From Hemerocallis citrina (Eukaryota > Streptophyta > Magnoliopsida > Asparagales > Asphodelaceae), in contig CM030364.1 in NCBI GenBank assembly GCA_017893485.1, positions 247,610,122-247,674,121 of the forward strand: DNA of 64,000 bases, written 5' to 3'. The notes beneath the pieces are model-generated. The model was not told the origin of the DNA and made no database searches. It saw nothing but the letters and a program-made list of their open reading frames with translations. Within the stretch, counting starts at the first letter, position 1; each line of letters begins with the position of its first letter. Both the position numbers and the translations under genes were made by a program. Below, piece after piece: positions 1 through 10,905 of this stretch.

Positions 1-469
1 AATATCGGATACACTTTGGGAATGCTGGGATACGTCGAGGATACGTCAGGATATATTTTTGGATACATTTTGAGTTTTTATTTATTTATTTTTTATTTGT
101 TTTTATTTGTTTTTTTGTTTTTTTTGATGATATCATGTAAACACTTGCATAACATACTGATGTCTTGTAAACTGATGTCCTGTAAACACTTGCATAACAT
201 ACTGCATAACATACTGATGTCCTGTAAACCAGTGATAAGAATAATGATAAGAATACTGATGTCCTGTAAACATACAGATAAATCAATTATAGAAATCTAA
301 TCTCAAAGTTGATAAGAATATGGATCTAATATATATTATTAATTATTTTTATTTATTTATTTAAACGTATCCTAACATTCCCGTATCCTTGTTTTTGAGA
401 AATCGGCGTATCTACATACCGGATACGTACGGTATTGGATACGCGTACCTGTATCCGTGTTTCATAGGT
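1..469. mobile_element. Right part of a non-autonomous inverted-repeat element (ggatacg type)
   Basis: Both flanks of this stretch are built from ggatac(g/a) words in opposite orientation. GGGAATG followed by GGATACG on the left (about 19-40) reappears as its reverse complement at about 365-392. The right end (about 395-469) is a run of cgtatcc/ggatacg words ending near ttcatag. The middle is AT-rich with short direct repeats and no credible gene. The left terminus lies outside the window. It abuts the point where homology between the two Ty3 LTR copies stops (about 470), which suggests that it inserted into that LTR. The superfamily is not established. Confidence 0.45.
130..275. repeat. Short direct repeats (ctgatgtcctgtaaac / cttgcataacatactg)
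   Basis: Two words of about 16 bp, one around gatgtcctgtaaac and one around cttgcataacatac, recur several times in alternating order. The repetition produces small spurious open frames on both strands. It is internal to the inverted-repeat element. Confidence 0.6.
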
Positions 470-1172
470 TGTAGGATGCGGCTGTAGGGCTTTGGCGGTC
501 GACTGTGTCGGCAGCGGCGGTGGTCATCGGCAGTGGTGGGCAGCGGCGAAGGTGCTACAGGCACTTCGGTTGGTCACTGGCAGTGGTCGTCGGTTGCGGA
601 AGACGACGGGGAGGCCGCTGTCGACGAAAGAGGCGACTCGGTTGATGCAGGCGTGGGTTGTCGAAGGTGGAGGCGAGAACATCGGTGAAGGGGGCAACGA
701 GGGGTTTGCGATGAGTGGTGCTGCGGTGGTGTTGGCGCTGGTGCTGCTCGGGGTTGCGAGAAGGAGTGCGGTGGGTTGGCGAGGTGGAGGAGGGAGTAGT
801 TGACAGAAGTGGGTGATGGGTTTCGGAGCAGACGGAGAAGATAGAAGGTCGGGGTAGGGGGATGACGACCGAATAGGTATAAGTAGTTAGGGTTCAATAA
901 TTTGGGCGATTTTGGGGGTAGATTTAGAGTATCGCAAACTCTAAATTGTATCTCAATGTCTCACAAAAAGATGAACATAGTAATTTTTTAAAATCAATAA
1001 TAGCATATTTTTTCATCATTCTCAAGGCCTACATATAAGCTCAAAACAAATCTAAAACAAATCTAAAACAAATCTCTCAAATCTAAAATAAATCTCTTAG
1101 ATAAATCTCTCAAATAAACTATATATTGTTAAATCTCAAAATAAAAATAAAACAGACTTGATATCCTCATCA
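470..1172 (-). mobile_element. 3' LTR (partial) of a decayed minus-strand Ty3 element
   Basis: This stretch aligns with 6035-6743 over its whole length. Both copies share the GC-rich ggatgcggctg start, the cggtcgactgtg word, and the AT-rich tail ending ...aaaataaaacag.ttgat.tc..catca. The ca at 1171-1172 is the minus-strand TG of the LTR. About 390 bp at the other end, equivalent to 5652-6034, are missing here. The next bases (1173-1186) on the minus strand read GGAGAGAA just before the TG, which fits a polypurine tract. Proline/serine-rich open frames in this GC-rich part are not genes. Confidence 0.65.
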
Positions 1173-1457
1173 TTCTCTCCGGATGGGAGAGGGCTTGACC
1201 CAGTTGAGTTAAAACCAGTGATCCTGTCATGGTGCTCCAAAAGATCTGGATCCAAGCACGGGAGCTCCTCACGATCACTCCAATTTTATCCGACTTCGGC
1301 TTGTTCTTCCATCTCACCAAATACCTATGAATATCACCATCTCTGGTAGAGATTATCTGATCATCTAAAATATTATCCTTTGTCTGTCGGTGGGAAAGTA
1401 GTATCAGGTAAATGGAGAAGGAAATCTCACCATTAGACTGCAGGGTAGGCTTATAAG

Positions 1458-3611
1458 CAGTGTTCTAAAAGTCGCTAGGCGGTGGTCGGGCGGTCGATGG
1501 GGGCCTAGCCTAGACCTTGTAAGCGGGGTCTAGGCGGCTAGGCGTTAGGCGTTATTTATTTATTTATTTATTTATTTTAGTTTAGTTTATTTTTGCCCCA
1601 ATTTATCTTTTGGTTTTGTTTTGTTCCATAATGCATTATCATGCTCTTTCTTACTCATTCATACTCTTGATTTTTCTCCTTGCTATTGCAAGATGAGCTT
1701 TAGATAGTCTAAAAGACACAATTGCATCAAGGTGTTGGTTTTGGTAACAGATTTTGGTAGATCAATTATTTGTCTGGATAAGGTATTGCTTTCCATCAGA
1801 ATTTTTAATGTCTTAATTAGATGTATTGAGAAAATAAACTATTATACTTGTTCTAGTCTGTCTCTTTTAAAATATGAATTGACTTATCTTTTTATAATCA
1901 AAGCATCGGTAGATTTGATATCTTGGAGGTAAACAGTGTTGTACTAGTGGTTTTCAGTGAACTCCAACTTACAATTTGTAATGTTGGGATGTGTGTTCTT
2001 CTATAAAAACAATTTTGGGGATAAAATAAAGAAGCCATCTCTTCCTAATATATGATGATTGTCTAAATATATAATAGCTATATAAGTATACTAGGTATGC
2101 CCGTGGGCACGTGCCTACGACGCGTATTCGGAACGATAAAACATATGAAAAATCATGTAAACAGTAAGGGATGATTTATATAGATGTTTATTTGCTAGTA
2201 GACGTTGATGTATTGATGTATTTTGAAGTAGGATTATGAAGTGACCTTGATGTTTATTAGTTTGTATATTGCAGGATTATTTGTCAGCAGCTCGGGATTC
2301 AAAAATTGTATTGTGAATCTACAACAGTGGTGAATCGAAAATTCCTTGCTATGTGTGACTTGAGCATAAGAGATTTCTTTTTTGATTTGGAGTCTAACAT
2401 AAGTAACAATTCATTTTCTAACTGCATGAGTTACGGTTAACGCCTCAAACTGTATGAGTTAGTTTTCCCTTGTTTGTTTCTTATGTAGCTAACCATGTAT
2501 GAATTTAAAAGAGAAAATTTGCTGTGATGTATACGTGAAGTGAAATTGCAGCAAAACAGATCAAGATATAATTTTGCAGCTACAAAAACCCGAAATACAG
2601 GGATGAAGCATGGATTTGTCCATGATCAAACGGGTCAATTAAAGAATTTGCAATGATCTTTCAAAGCAGCAAATGCTCAAATATTCAAAAAAAGCATAAT
2701 CCGAAATTGCATAAAAAAACATTCTAATCAAAATTAACTCAGTGAAGCATTCTAATCTAAAATAATTACTTAGTGAAGTATAATACAATCAGATCAAATA
2801 TGGTAATTTAAAAGCAATTAAATGGAAGTGAATGTTATTGAGTTATGAAAGCATAATCCGAAAAAAATATAATTAAAAATTTGAAATAATAAAAAAAAGC
2901 ATAATCTGAAATTGCATAACCAAAAAAACATTCACTATTTTTTTGGTTGTTGACGTACCTGGGTAAAAAAAGTGAGAAGAAAGAAAGAATTATGAAAAAT
3001 GAGAAAAGAGGGGGAAGAGAGAGAGAGAGTAATAAATGAAGGAGTTGTTTTGTTTTGGGGGGAGGGGATTTTGAATTTTGGGGGGGGGGGGGGGAACATT
3101 TTGGGAAAGAAAATGTCTTTTGAGAGCAAAAATCTAGATCGTTGATTTTCATCCAAATGAATGAGAGCCATAACTTTCTGTGTTTTATTATATAGATATA
3201 TTTTTTAATATAGAAAGATTGTTGTCATCCCGTTTCATTGATAAGTTGATATCGGAACAATAACACTAAATTTTCAAGATGAAAACAAACAACCAGACAT
3301 ACCTATTACTACAAGTAAAAGACACCACCTAAGAACTATTACTACTACTACTACTAGTATGAACCTAGTCTCGAACTTCTTCTAGACCTGAAAATTATTT
3401 TTAAATCGGTCCGGATTGGATCAGATCGGGTTAAGCTCTATTTTATGATCTGGATCCGTCTAGGCCGTCCAGATCCACCGAGACCGTCCAGACCCGTCTA
3501 GACCCGCCTGGACCCGCCTAGACATGCCTAATAAGCCAAACTGATTTTTTCAAACGCCTAGGGCCTACGCGAGTCGCCTGGGGACCGCCTAGACCGATTT
3601 TTAGAATAGTG
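1458..3611. mobile_element. Non-autonomous hAT-like element inserted in the Ty3 internal region
   Basis: The left end reads CAGTGTTCTAAAAGTCG followed by CTAGGCGGT. The right end, read on the minus strand, gives CACTATTCTAAAAATCGG followed by TCTAGGCGGT. These are imperfect terminal inverted repeats rich in CTAGGCGG words. CAGTG-type ends are typical of hAT elements. The flanking octamers (cttataag at 1450, cttaagag at 3613) match only partly, so the duplication is decayed or the end is off by a base. There is no transposase. The interior is AT-rich, with a GA-rich tract and a poly-G run near 3080-3094. Removing this insertion shortens the host Ty3 element's 3' non-coding region to a normal length. 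Confidence 0.55.
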
Positions 3612-3655
3612 TCTTAAGAGAATTTTAAGGTTAAATTTTGGATCTTTATAAAGTA

Positions 3656-5423
3656 CTAGATGCTCAATATTGAAAATCTTATGCCAAAACCTTCAGGAAG
3701 ATCAACGACATAGGCATTATAATTGATTTTATGCAGAATTTTAAATGGGCCTGTAGCATGTATGTTCAATTTCTTAACAGATCTAGCTGAAAATCGTTTC
3801 GGACGAATCCGAACCATGACTTCGTCACCAACATCAAGAGTTTTAAATTTTCTTCTAGTATCTGCTATTAACTTATAGTTAAAGTTATTCTCATTAATTT
3901 CCTTGAAAATTTCTCTATGCAAGTCATGAATGCGATATGCAAATATAGATGTAGACTCTGAGACGTTATGATGTTCTAACACATGGATAAAATCTATAGG
4001 CTGCCAAGTGACTTGGAAAGGAATGAGTGACTCAGGTATATTCAATGGAGGTGATTGGATCGACCGAATATAGTTGAGAGATTGGTCATCATTTTCTTCA
4101 TCAAAGTCATCACTTACATGAGGTTCATAGGTAAACTCATTGTCGGGCTCATCAGCGATGACAGCGATACCCTCGATTATATTGATCCTACTTGGACTGG
4201 GACAGTTGCCAGCAACATGGCCGCATTCCTTCCATTTATAGCACTTAGTGAGTAGATCAATCTTAGCGTAGTCTCTTTCAGTGTTCTTACCCGTGTTGTT
4301 ATTTCTAAGTGAATAGGAATTTGATGTAGGGTTGCTTGGGTAAGACTTGTTAGGGTACTGAGGAGAGGAGTGCTCAGGTCTAGAGGGATCAGGAGGGGTC
4401 ATTCTAGAGGAATGATCCATCGAATCGCTGGATTTGTAATGGAAACTTGCTTTAAGGGAGAATTCATATCGAGGATAAGGGCATATGATGCGGCACACAG
4501 GGCATAAGCTGGCCAAGGAGTATGTTTCTATGAATTAGCTCGTTCCTAAGATCGGCTTGTAATCCAGCTCTGAACCTAGAGAGAGTTTGTTCTTCGCTAT
4601 CTTTACCTAAGGGATTGCATCGAATGAAAAGTCATCGAACTTATCCACATACTCTTGGGTGGATTTGCTTTCCTTGATAGAGTTGATTCCACCAATCAAG
4701 CATTTGGGTGTGAAAAGATAGGGGCACATATCTCTCAATGAGCTTCTCTTTCATTTACCTTAAGCATTGCATCGAATGAGGAAGTCGTCGAACTTATCCA
4801 CATACTCTTGGGTGGATTTGCTTTCCTGATAGAGTTGATTCCACGAATCATGCACATTCGGGTGTGGAAAGATAGGGGCACATATCTCTCAGTGAGCTTC
4901 TCTTTTATGGCCTCCCAATTGGATATGGGTGGCCAGGCCTCGGCCTCTACGAGCGTGTTCAAGATTGGTTCAATGTTGAGATTTACCAGTCAATTTCATT
5001 GTGGCAAATTTGACCTTCAAGGGTTTCGCTCATATCAAACCACACGAAGTAGTGGCCCATGGCACGGATCTAATCGAGATAATCTTGGGGTTTCATACGG
5101 CCTTCAAAATGGAGAACGTCAGCCTTAACTTTCTTCTTGTATTGTTCGTCAGGGTCACGATTTTGACGTCGATCGTCACGATCATTCCCATGGGGGATCT
5201 GACGATGAAGCTCAGGGACAACGTTTTGATTCAATTTCACTTTCGCAAGTCTCTGAATGATATTGGCAAGAGTTGCTTGAATGGCAACGAGGGTAGTGGA
5301 AATATCAGAGTTGTCTTTCTCATTTCGAGGATGGGCTCGCGGAAGTTTAGGGTTCCTAATTGGGTGGTTTGGGAGGGACAAGAAAGGCTCTTCAGGATTT
5401 GTGATGGTGATGGAAAAACGCAT
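3656..5423 (-). pseudogene. Deletion-derivative Ty3 gag-pol: gag, zinc knuckle and integrase tail only
   Basis: On the minus strand the order is gag N-terminal part (5423-5070), gag core with WEAIKEKLTERYVPLSFHTR (4962-4735), a zinc knuckle CYKWKECGHVAGNC (near 4240) and then directly an integrase C-terminal segment. That segment contains a DVGDEVMVRIRPKRF-type stretch and a GPFKIL/YVVDLP stretch (about 3900-3656). Protease, reverse transcriptase, RNase H and the integrase core are absent, so this is a non-autonomous internal-deletion product. Several frame changes separate the gag pieces, and a short segment near 4620-4690 recurs near 4770-4850. It belongs to the element bounded by the LTRs at 470-1172 and 5652-6743. 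Confidence 0.75.
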
Positions 5424-5633
5424 TCACTAACGGTGAAAACTAGGGGTTATGGAGATGTGTGTTTGTTGAAATTTGGGAAAATGTGTCCTAAGTGCACCTA
5501 AGTTTGTTTTTTTTAAAAATTTATAATAATCCGAAATAAAAAGAAAGAAAGAAAAAAATGACACTAAATTGATTCTAAATGAATGCAAAAATTATGACTA
5601 ATTGATGCAAGAACTTGGGTTTTGAAAACCTTC

Positions 5634-5645
5634 GCTCTGATACGA
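5634..5645 (-). other. Primer-binding site, initiator tRNA-Met type (degenerate)
   Basis: The plus strand reads gctctgatacga. Its reverse complement TCGTATCAGAGC matches the common plant LTR primer site TGGTATCAGAGC at all but two positions. It lies 6 bases inside the LTR edge at 5652, as expected for the 5' LTR of a minus-strand element. Confidence 0.7.
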
Positions 5646-5651
5646 AAATAA

Positions 5652-6743
5652 TGTAAATTTAACCCTAAGTATAGAATTTTCAAGAATATTAAAAGATTAA
5701 GTTTACCAACATGTAATGCGGATCAAATTAGAAATTAAAACAGTTAATCGGTTCGATGAATTTTTAAGAATTGAATTAAGTTTAGCAAGTCCATTTAGCG
5801 ATTCAGTTCTAACAATCAATAATTATATACCTAAGCATTCTTAGCAAGTAAAAGATGCAATAATGATTTGTACTCTAATTGGCAAGAAGAAGCATACAGT
5901 CAATATTTGTGGACGACAGATAAATCAAATAATATTATAGATATGATAAAGTAGTAACACAAACATTTGAGAAGAGGAAAGAGTTTACAGGGGTTGCAGG
6001 TTGTGTGTAATTGCGGAAGAGGAGCAGCGGTGTTGCAGGATGCGGCTGCAAGGCTTTAGCGGTCGACTGTGTTGGCAGCGGCGATTGACGGCGGTGGTCG
6101 TCGGCAGTGGTTGAGGTGCTGCAGGCGCTTCGGTTGGTCGCTGGCAGTGGTCGTCGGTTGCGGAAGACGACGTGGAGGCCGCAGTCGACGGAAGGGGCGA
6201 CTGGGTTGATGCAGGCGTGGGTTGTTGAAGGTGGAGGCGAGAACAACGGTGAAGGAGGGCAACGGGGGGTTTGCGATGAGTGGTGCTGTGGTGGCGTTGG
6301 CACTGGCGCGGTGCTGCTCGGTGTTGTGCGGAGGAGTGCGGTGGGCTGGCGAGGTGGAGGAGGGGAGCAGTCGACGGAGGTGGATGATGGGTTTCGGAGC
6401 AGACGGAGAAGATGGAAGGTCGGGGTAGGGGGATGATGGCTGAATAGGTACAAATAGTTAGGGTTCAATGATTTGGGGGATTTTGTGGTAGGTTTAGAGT
6501 TTGTTACAATCCCTAAAATTGTATCTCAATGTCGTACACAAAAAGATGAATGAAGAACAAAACTCAATCATAGTAAATTATTTTAATCAATAATAGCATA
6601 TTTTCTCATTATTCTCAAGGCCTATATGTAGGCTTAAAACAAATCAAAAATAAATCTCAAACAAATCTAAAGCAAATCTCTCAAATAAACTACATATGGC
6701 TAAATCTCAAAATAAAAATAAAACAGATTTGATGTCATCATCA
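5652..6743 (-). mobile_element. 5' LTR of the decayed minus-strand Ty3 element
   Basis: On the minus strand this LTR runs from TGATGATGAC at 6743 to TTTACA at 5652, next to the primer-binding site. The 6035-6743 portion is repeated at 470-1172. The length is about 1.09 kb. GC-rich open frames in both directions at 5935-6470 have mirror images in the other LTR copy and are not considered genes. Confidence 0.65.
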
Positions 6744-7399
6744 AGGATGGGATATATATAGTTTCAAATCTTTCACTGTTGTTGGAAACTGAAGTCACCT
6801 TGGAACCAATGGATGTTGCTGGTGATGCATTTATTATTTTGCTACTTCAGGAAACTGAAGCAATATGGAAGCAGTGATGCTACTTCACAGGTGGCATCAA
6901 GTATAGCATTTACTCCTGAACAAGGGAGTGTGCATATTTTATTTTGCTTAAATCATTACTGCCCATCTTAGATTTCGTTCTTTTGTATTTAGATATTTTT
7001 TGTCATGATTTGGTTTCTAAAAATGGTCAAATAACTTTAGGTCTTTACCCTGTGATTCTGTTTGCTTTGATTGTTTTGTTAACATTTATTCCTAATTTTT
7101 GTATCTAGTAGTCAAGGTAGTTTTTGTTCACTAACTTCTAATTTTTGTGAAGGATAGTGTTTTACATTTTAACCTGTTTAAAGGCCAAATTAGTTTATGT
7201 AGAAGATAAATATGCTTTGAACGAAATTGATGAACAATTGCTTCTTTGCTGTCTGACGGTTTTGCAGTTCATGGGTAGGATACTTTTAGTATTTGGTCTG
7301 GATTCTGTGGATGCTTGCACTGACAAGCTTTGGTTTTTTAATTTTTTATACAACAATTTCTTCCTAGTTAATGTGGATTATGTTTTCCTCTTCATGCAG
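6744..7399. other. AT-rich interval between the Ty3 element and the first visible HRD3A exon
   Basis: The stretch resembles intron sequence and ends in a T-rich tract followed by cag at 7397-7399, a good splice acceptor. An open frame does run through from 7157 into the exon. Its residues upstream of 7400 do not look like SEL1 repeats, so I treat it as read-through of an intron. No RNA gene or TE boundary was recognised. Confidence 0.4.
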
Positions 7400-7723
7400 T
7401 CTACATATTTGTACAAATCAATAGCAGAGAGGGGACCGTGCAGCTCCCTTTCGAGATTGGCCTTGGAATCCTACCTGAAAGGTGATTTAGGCAAAGCCCT
7501 TCTGTTGTACTTGAGATTAGCAGAGCTAGGATATGAAGTAGCACAGAGCAATGCTGCCTGGATTCTTGATAAATACGGGGAGCAGAGTATGTGCATGGGG
7601 GAGTCTGGCTTTTGCACAGACCCCGAAAGGCACCTCCGTGCACATTTGTTATGGTGGCGAGCATCTGAGCAGGGCAATGAACATGCTGCTCTACTTATAG
7701 GGGATGCTTATTACTATGGCCGG
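7400..7723 (+). CDS. HRD3A: HRD3A-like ERAD component, visible exon 1 of 3 (SEL1 repeats)
   Basis: HRD3/SEL1L proteins are ER-membrane partners of the HRD1 ubiquitin ligase. They present misfolded lumenal proteins for ER-associated degradation. This exon encodes 108 residues beginning [13 protein letters not shown] and containing [22 protein letters not shown] and [19 protein letters not shown], which are strongly conserved in plant HRD3A. The last two blocks are SEL1-type helical repeats with the A..N.A / G.A.Y.G pattern. The acceptor is cag at 7397-7399 and the donor is gt at 7724, both phase 0. The three visible exons give about 247 residues, whereas the full protein is normally about 650-700. 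The N-terminal SEL1 repeats and signal peptide must therefore lie on exons to the left of the window, or this is a 5'-truncated copy. The visible coding sequence has no frameshift or stop. Confidence 0.88.
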
Positions 7724-9202
7724 GTATGCATCATATTATAACGATTGATGAAATAGTATTTATCTATTTAATGTTCTCGATTGGTGGATGAAACTGCGCA
7801 TAATTGTTTCTTAGCATTCTGTGGAATACATTTATGAAAAATTCTCACTTACGACATTTGTACTATTATGATTCCAAAAGCAGTGTGTGAAATTCTCACC
7901 ACGAAGGGATGCGGGGGAATCATCATGTTGTTTCCGTAAATGCACTGCAATTGGCAAATTAATGAGCATTGTTAAATGACTTATATTTTATAATACCGAC
8001 GAGGTCCTTGTGGTGCATGTGCAGACATTAGACATTAATAAACATTATTAAATACATTATACTCAACAATGTTGACTATTTTCTTATATGCACGTGGAAT
8101 TGGGGTAAGAAAACATAGGAATGAGATGTGCAGTAAATTGAATTTGTAAGAACCATAATATTTTTGAGGCAAATGGCATCTGGTCATTTAGTTTGTAACT
8201 GTGCTTTATATGTAATTATGTATCTAAAAGGGGGCTTTGTCTTCTTTTGGATATTCACGTTTTAATGAGCTTAAGTAAGGTTGGATCAAGTTCAGAACTG
8301 ATTGTTTCCTTTTGATAGACGGGATGTTTAGGATGATGAGAGGTCGTAGATGAAGTTTTATTGGCTTGCCTATTCTCTGCTTTCCACTGTTCTTCAACTT
8401 TCATGTTGAATGTACCGTCCTACACTTTTTCTTAACTGTGAAGGTTCTTACAACATTTTTCTTATATTTGTTTTGATGTCTCCTTATAGAAGTTTTGCAT
8501 TATAAGACTTTCCATATGAGTAAGGTATCAACATAGGCATTTGAGAGACAACAAAAAAGAAAATAAAAGAAAAGAATAAAGAACTATTACAATGTTCCTC
8601 TAATGAGCACCTGACAGTAATATCCAGCTATCATGGATAAAAAAGGTCATGGGTAAAGAAGTTTTGCCTTTTTCAGGCATGGATCCTCCTCTCCACTACT
8701 ATGCAAGGAAGTGTTTACATGAGCTGAACTCAATTGATATTCAACATGACTATTGCGTGTGCCTTGCTTTCAACTGTCACCAAAATGAATGTACAATTTC
8801 ATCAGTTTTGTTAAAACCTCCTCATTCAGTTCTGTTAACAGTAAAAGAGATGGGAAATACTCTTTTTGGATTTCATGCTTTCATGTTAACTTTGTACTGT
8901 GCATCAGCTTAGCTCAGGATATAGTAGATGCTGTCTTGATTGCTTTTTAGTTATATTTTAGGGTCACCATTAATTTTATAATTTGCATGACAGACAAGTT
9001 CTTTATCAAATTGTTCGCTTTTATGATTGTTTTCTTTATTTTCAAATAGGTATATTTTAAATTATATTTTAAAAATAATCTTGTTATTTTTGCTTACCAT
9101 GCTCCTCTAAACCCCAAAAGCCTATGCCCGTCCATTCAGCTTCGCTTTCTGCTGTCCACAAACACTCAATTTCATTTGTGTTTTTATTTGTTTTCTTGGC
9201 AG
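7724..9202 (+). other. HRD3A intron (1.48 kb)
   Basis: The intron is bounded by gt at 7724-7725 and ag at 9201-9202 with a T-rich stretch before the acceptor. It is AT-rich and contains no recognised TE or RNA gene. A short open frame (8649-8912) has no recognisable domain. Confidence 0.8.
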
Positions 9203-9445
9203 GGCACTGAGAGGGATTATGAACGTGCTGCTGAGGCCTATATGCATGCCCGATCACAGTCAAATGCTCAGGCTATATTTAATCTTGGATACATGCACGA
9301 GCACGGCCAAGGCCTTCCACTTGATTTTCACTTGGCAAAGAGGTATTATGATCAGGCTCTGGAGAAAGACCCAACTGCAAAACTACCTGTGACGCTTGCA
9401 CTTACTAGTTTATGGATCAGGAAGAACTATGCTGATACCTTTTTG
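9203..9445 (+). CDS. HRD3A: HRD3A-like ERAD component, exon 2 of 3
   Basis: This exon has 81 codons in phase 0 with the previous exon, and the join reads YYYGR then [13 protein letters not shown]. It carries a textbook SEL1 repeat ([20 protein letters not shown] followed by [14 protein letters not shown]) and the conserved [18 protein letters not shown] segment that precedes the membrane anchor. The donor is ggtgag at 9445/9446, and the following intron is only 78 bp. No disablement is seen. Confidence 0.9.
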
Positions 9446-9523
9446 GTGAGTAGGCCTTCATTAATGTGATCCTAATCCAAGTTGTTCAACATATAATTGA
9501 AATATTGAACGTTATTGTGTCAG

Positions 9524-9700
9524 GTTGATTTCATTGATTATTTACCGGAAGTTTATCCAGCTGTGGAGGAATGGGGGGAAGGTATTCTCATGGATGAAGG
9601 GAACGTAACAATACTTACGCTCTTTGTTTGCCTTCTTACTGTACTCTATCTTCGTGATCGCCAGAGGCGACAACGTGCTGCTCCTGTGCCCCCTCAGTAG
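9524..9700 (+). CDS. HRD3A: HRD3A-like ERAD component, last exon with transmembrane anchor and stop
   Basis: The exon starts after cag at 9521-9523 and encodes 58 residues ending at tag (9698-9700). It has a [17 protein letters not shown] block and then a single hydrophobic membrane segment, [16 protein letters not shown] basic, glutamine-rich cytosolic tail (RDRQRRQR) follows. This is the C-terminal architecture of plant HRD3A: lumenal SEL1 repeats, one membrane span and a short cytosolic tail. The frame is intact, so the gene may well be functional if its 5' exons exist upstream. Confidence 0.88.
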   Translation, partial: VDFIDYLPEVYPAVEEWGEGILMDEGNVTILTLFVCLLTVLYLRDRQRRQRAAPVPPQ

Positions 9701-10187
9701 CAGCCATCCAATTGGATACGCTTCCATTGGCCCTTGCTTTTTGCCTGTAGTTGCTCATACAAGTTATGTAGGAAGTTTCATAGCAGTTAGGATGTAGATT
9801 TTACTGGAAAGAGGGTAAGGTTTGTTGGTTCGGTTTACAACAGTATTTAGCTTCGTGGTAATCTTTTGTTGTAAAATTTTACCGAGATACTGTAATTGTG
9901 AACAACTAGGGTGTCATTTATGATCGATTCCCCTGTAATTTACACAAAGGTATTTACTTACACTTTCATGGAGAAAATACTGATCGACTTATACTTAAAA
10001 TTACCTTTTTCCTTTCTTACAAAGAGGAGGTAATTCAAACCTATTGTTAAGTGGGGATTTCATGCGTCTAACTGTCCGCAAGTATGCTCTTACCACAATT
10101 GAAAATCTGTCTTTAAATGGGCTGTTTTGAATGAATTACTTTATTGTTTCAAGTTTTTTTATGCTAAATTAGCTTCTCAGAAACTTT
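9701..10187 (+). other. HRD3A 3' UTR and flank
   Basis: This is AT-rich sequence after the stop codon. T-rich and tgtaa-type words around 9840-9960 are compatible with plant 3' end formation, but there is no exact AATAAA near there. Nothing else is recognised before the MULE boundary. Confidence 0.45.
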
Positions 10188-10905
10188 TAAGAGCATCTCC
10201 AATCGTTTTTGCTATTTTGCCAAATTGGCAAAATAGCAAATGGCAAATATAGTATTTTGCTGAAATTGTTGTTTGCTATAATATAGCAAATGAAAAAAAG
10301 AAATAGACGGACGGAACAATATGTTTCGTCCCACCAATTAAAATAACTTTAAAAAAATATTTGGCAAAATGGACTTTGAAGCAATTTGTTTTTTACTTGG
10401 GCTTGACAGATGAAAAATTGAAAATTTTGCCGTACTGCACCACTTTTTAAAAATATTTGGTGCCTTGCCCCACTTCCGAAAACAATTAGCGATATGCCCT
10501 TATTTAGAACACGTCAGCAACAAACGTTATAGGGAAAAACAACAGAGATTATTTCGATGTCGTTCTTCCTAATAACGACATCTGTTTGGAAAAAAAAATT
10601 CATGCCGTTATTTGGAATAATAACATCAGTTACTTTTTGTCTAAAGATCTAACAGTCTCAATTGTGAGCTGAGAGAGAATTGCAAAACTAAAATAACCAA
10701 TGCCGTTCTCTCAGAGAACGACAACGATTATACTGATGCCGTTATTTTGAATAACGGCATCAGTTATTTTCGTTTTGCACAGTTACTTATAATTAATAAC
10801 CCTTCTCCTTCCCCCCTTTTGCCTTACGATTTTTTCGTTCTTCATCTTCACTCCCGTAACCCTAATCCCTAAAAAAAATAATTCCTAAAATCCCAACTAT
10901 TTGAG
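10188..10905 (+). repeat. MULE left terminal inverted repeat
   Basis: It pairs with the minus strand of about 20592-21561. Shared blocks include the GAGCATCTC end, the gacggaac stretch, the ccttgccccacttccgaaaacaatt block, the caattgtgagctgagagagaattgc block and the promoter-like ttataattaataaccc stretch near 10790. It carries several short AACGGC palindromes. Confidence 0.75.

Noticed and set aside
492..897. Proline/serine-rich or glycine-rich open frames on both strands (also 5935-6468)
   Set aside because: They lie in a GC-rich part of the two LTR copies and occur on both strands. There is no domain and no conservation of frame between copies.
2080..2150. Helitron-like start (ctaggtatgcccgtgggcac)
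   Set aside because: The phrase is familiar from plant repeats, but I could not see a matching hairpin plus CTRR end nearby, and the CTAGGCGG inverted ends explain the larger block.
7157..7399. Upstream extension of the first HRD3A exon to a methionine at 7157
   Set aside because: The residues are hydrophobic and unlike SEL1 repeats, and a T-rich tract plus cag lies at 7380-7399. Intron read-through is the better reading.
8649..8912. 87-codon open frame in the HRD3A intron
   Set aside because: It is flanked by good splice sites of the host gene, has no recognisable motif, and its composition is typical of an intron.
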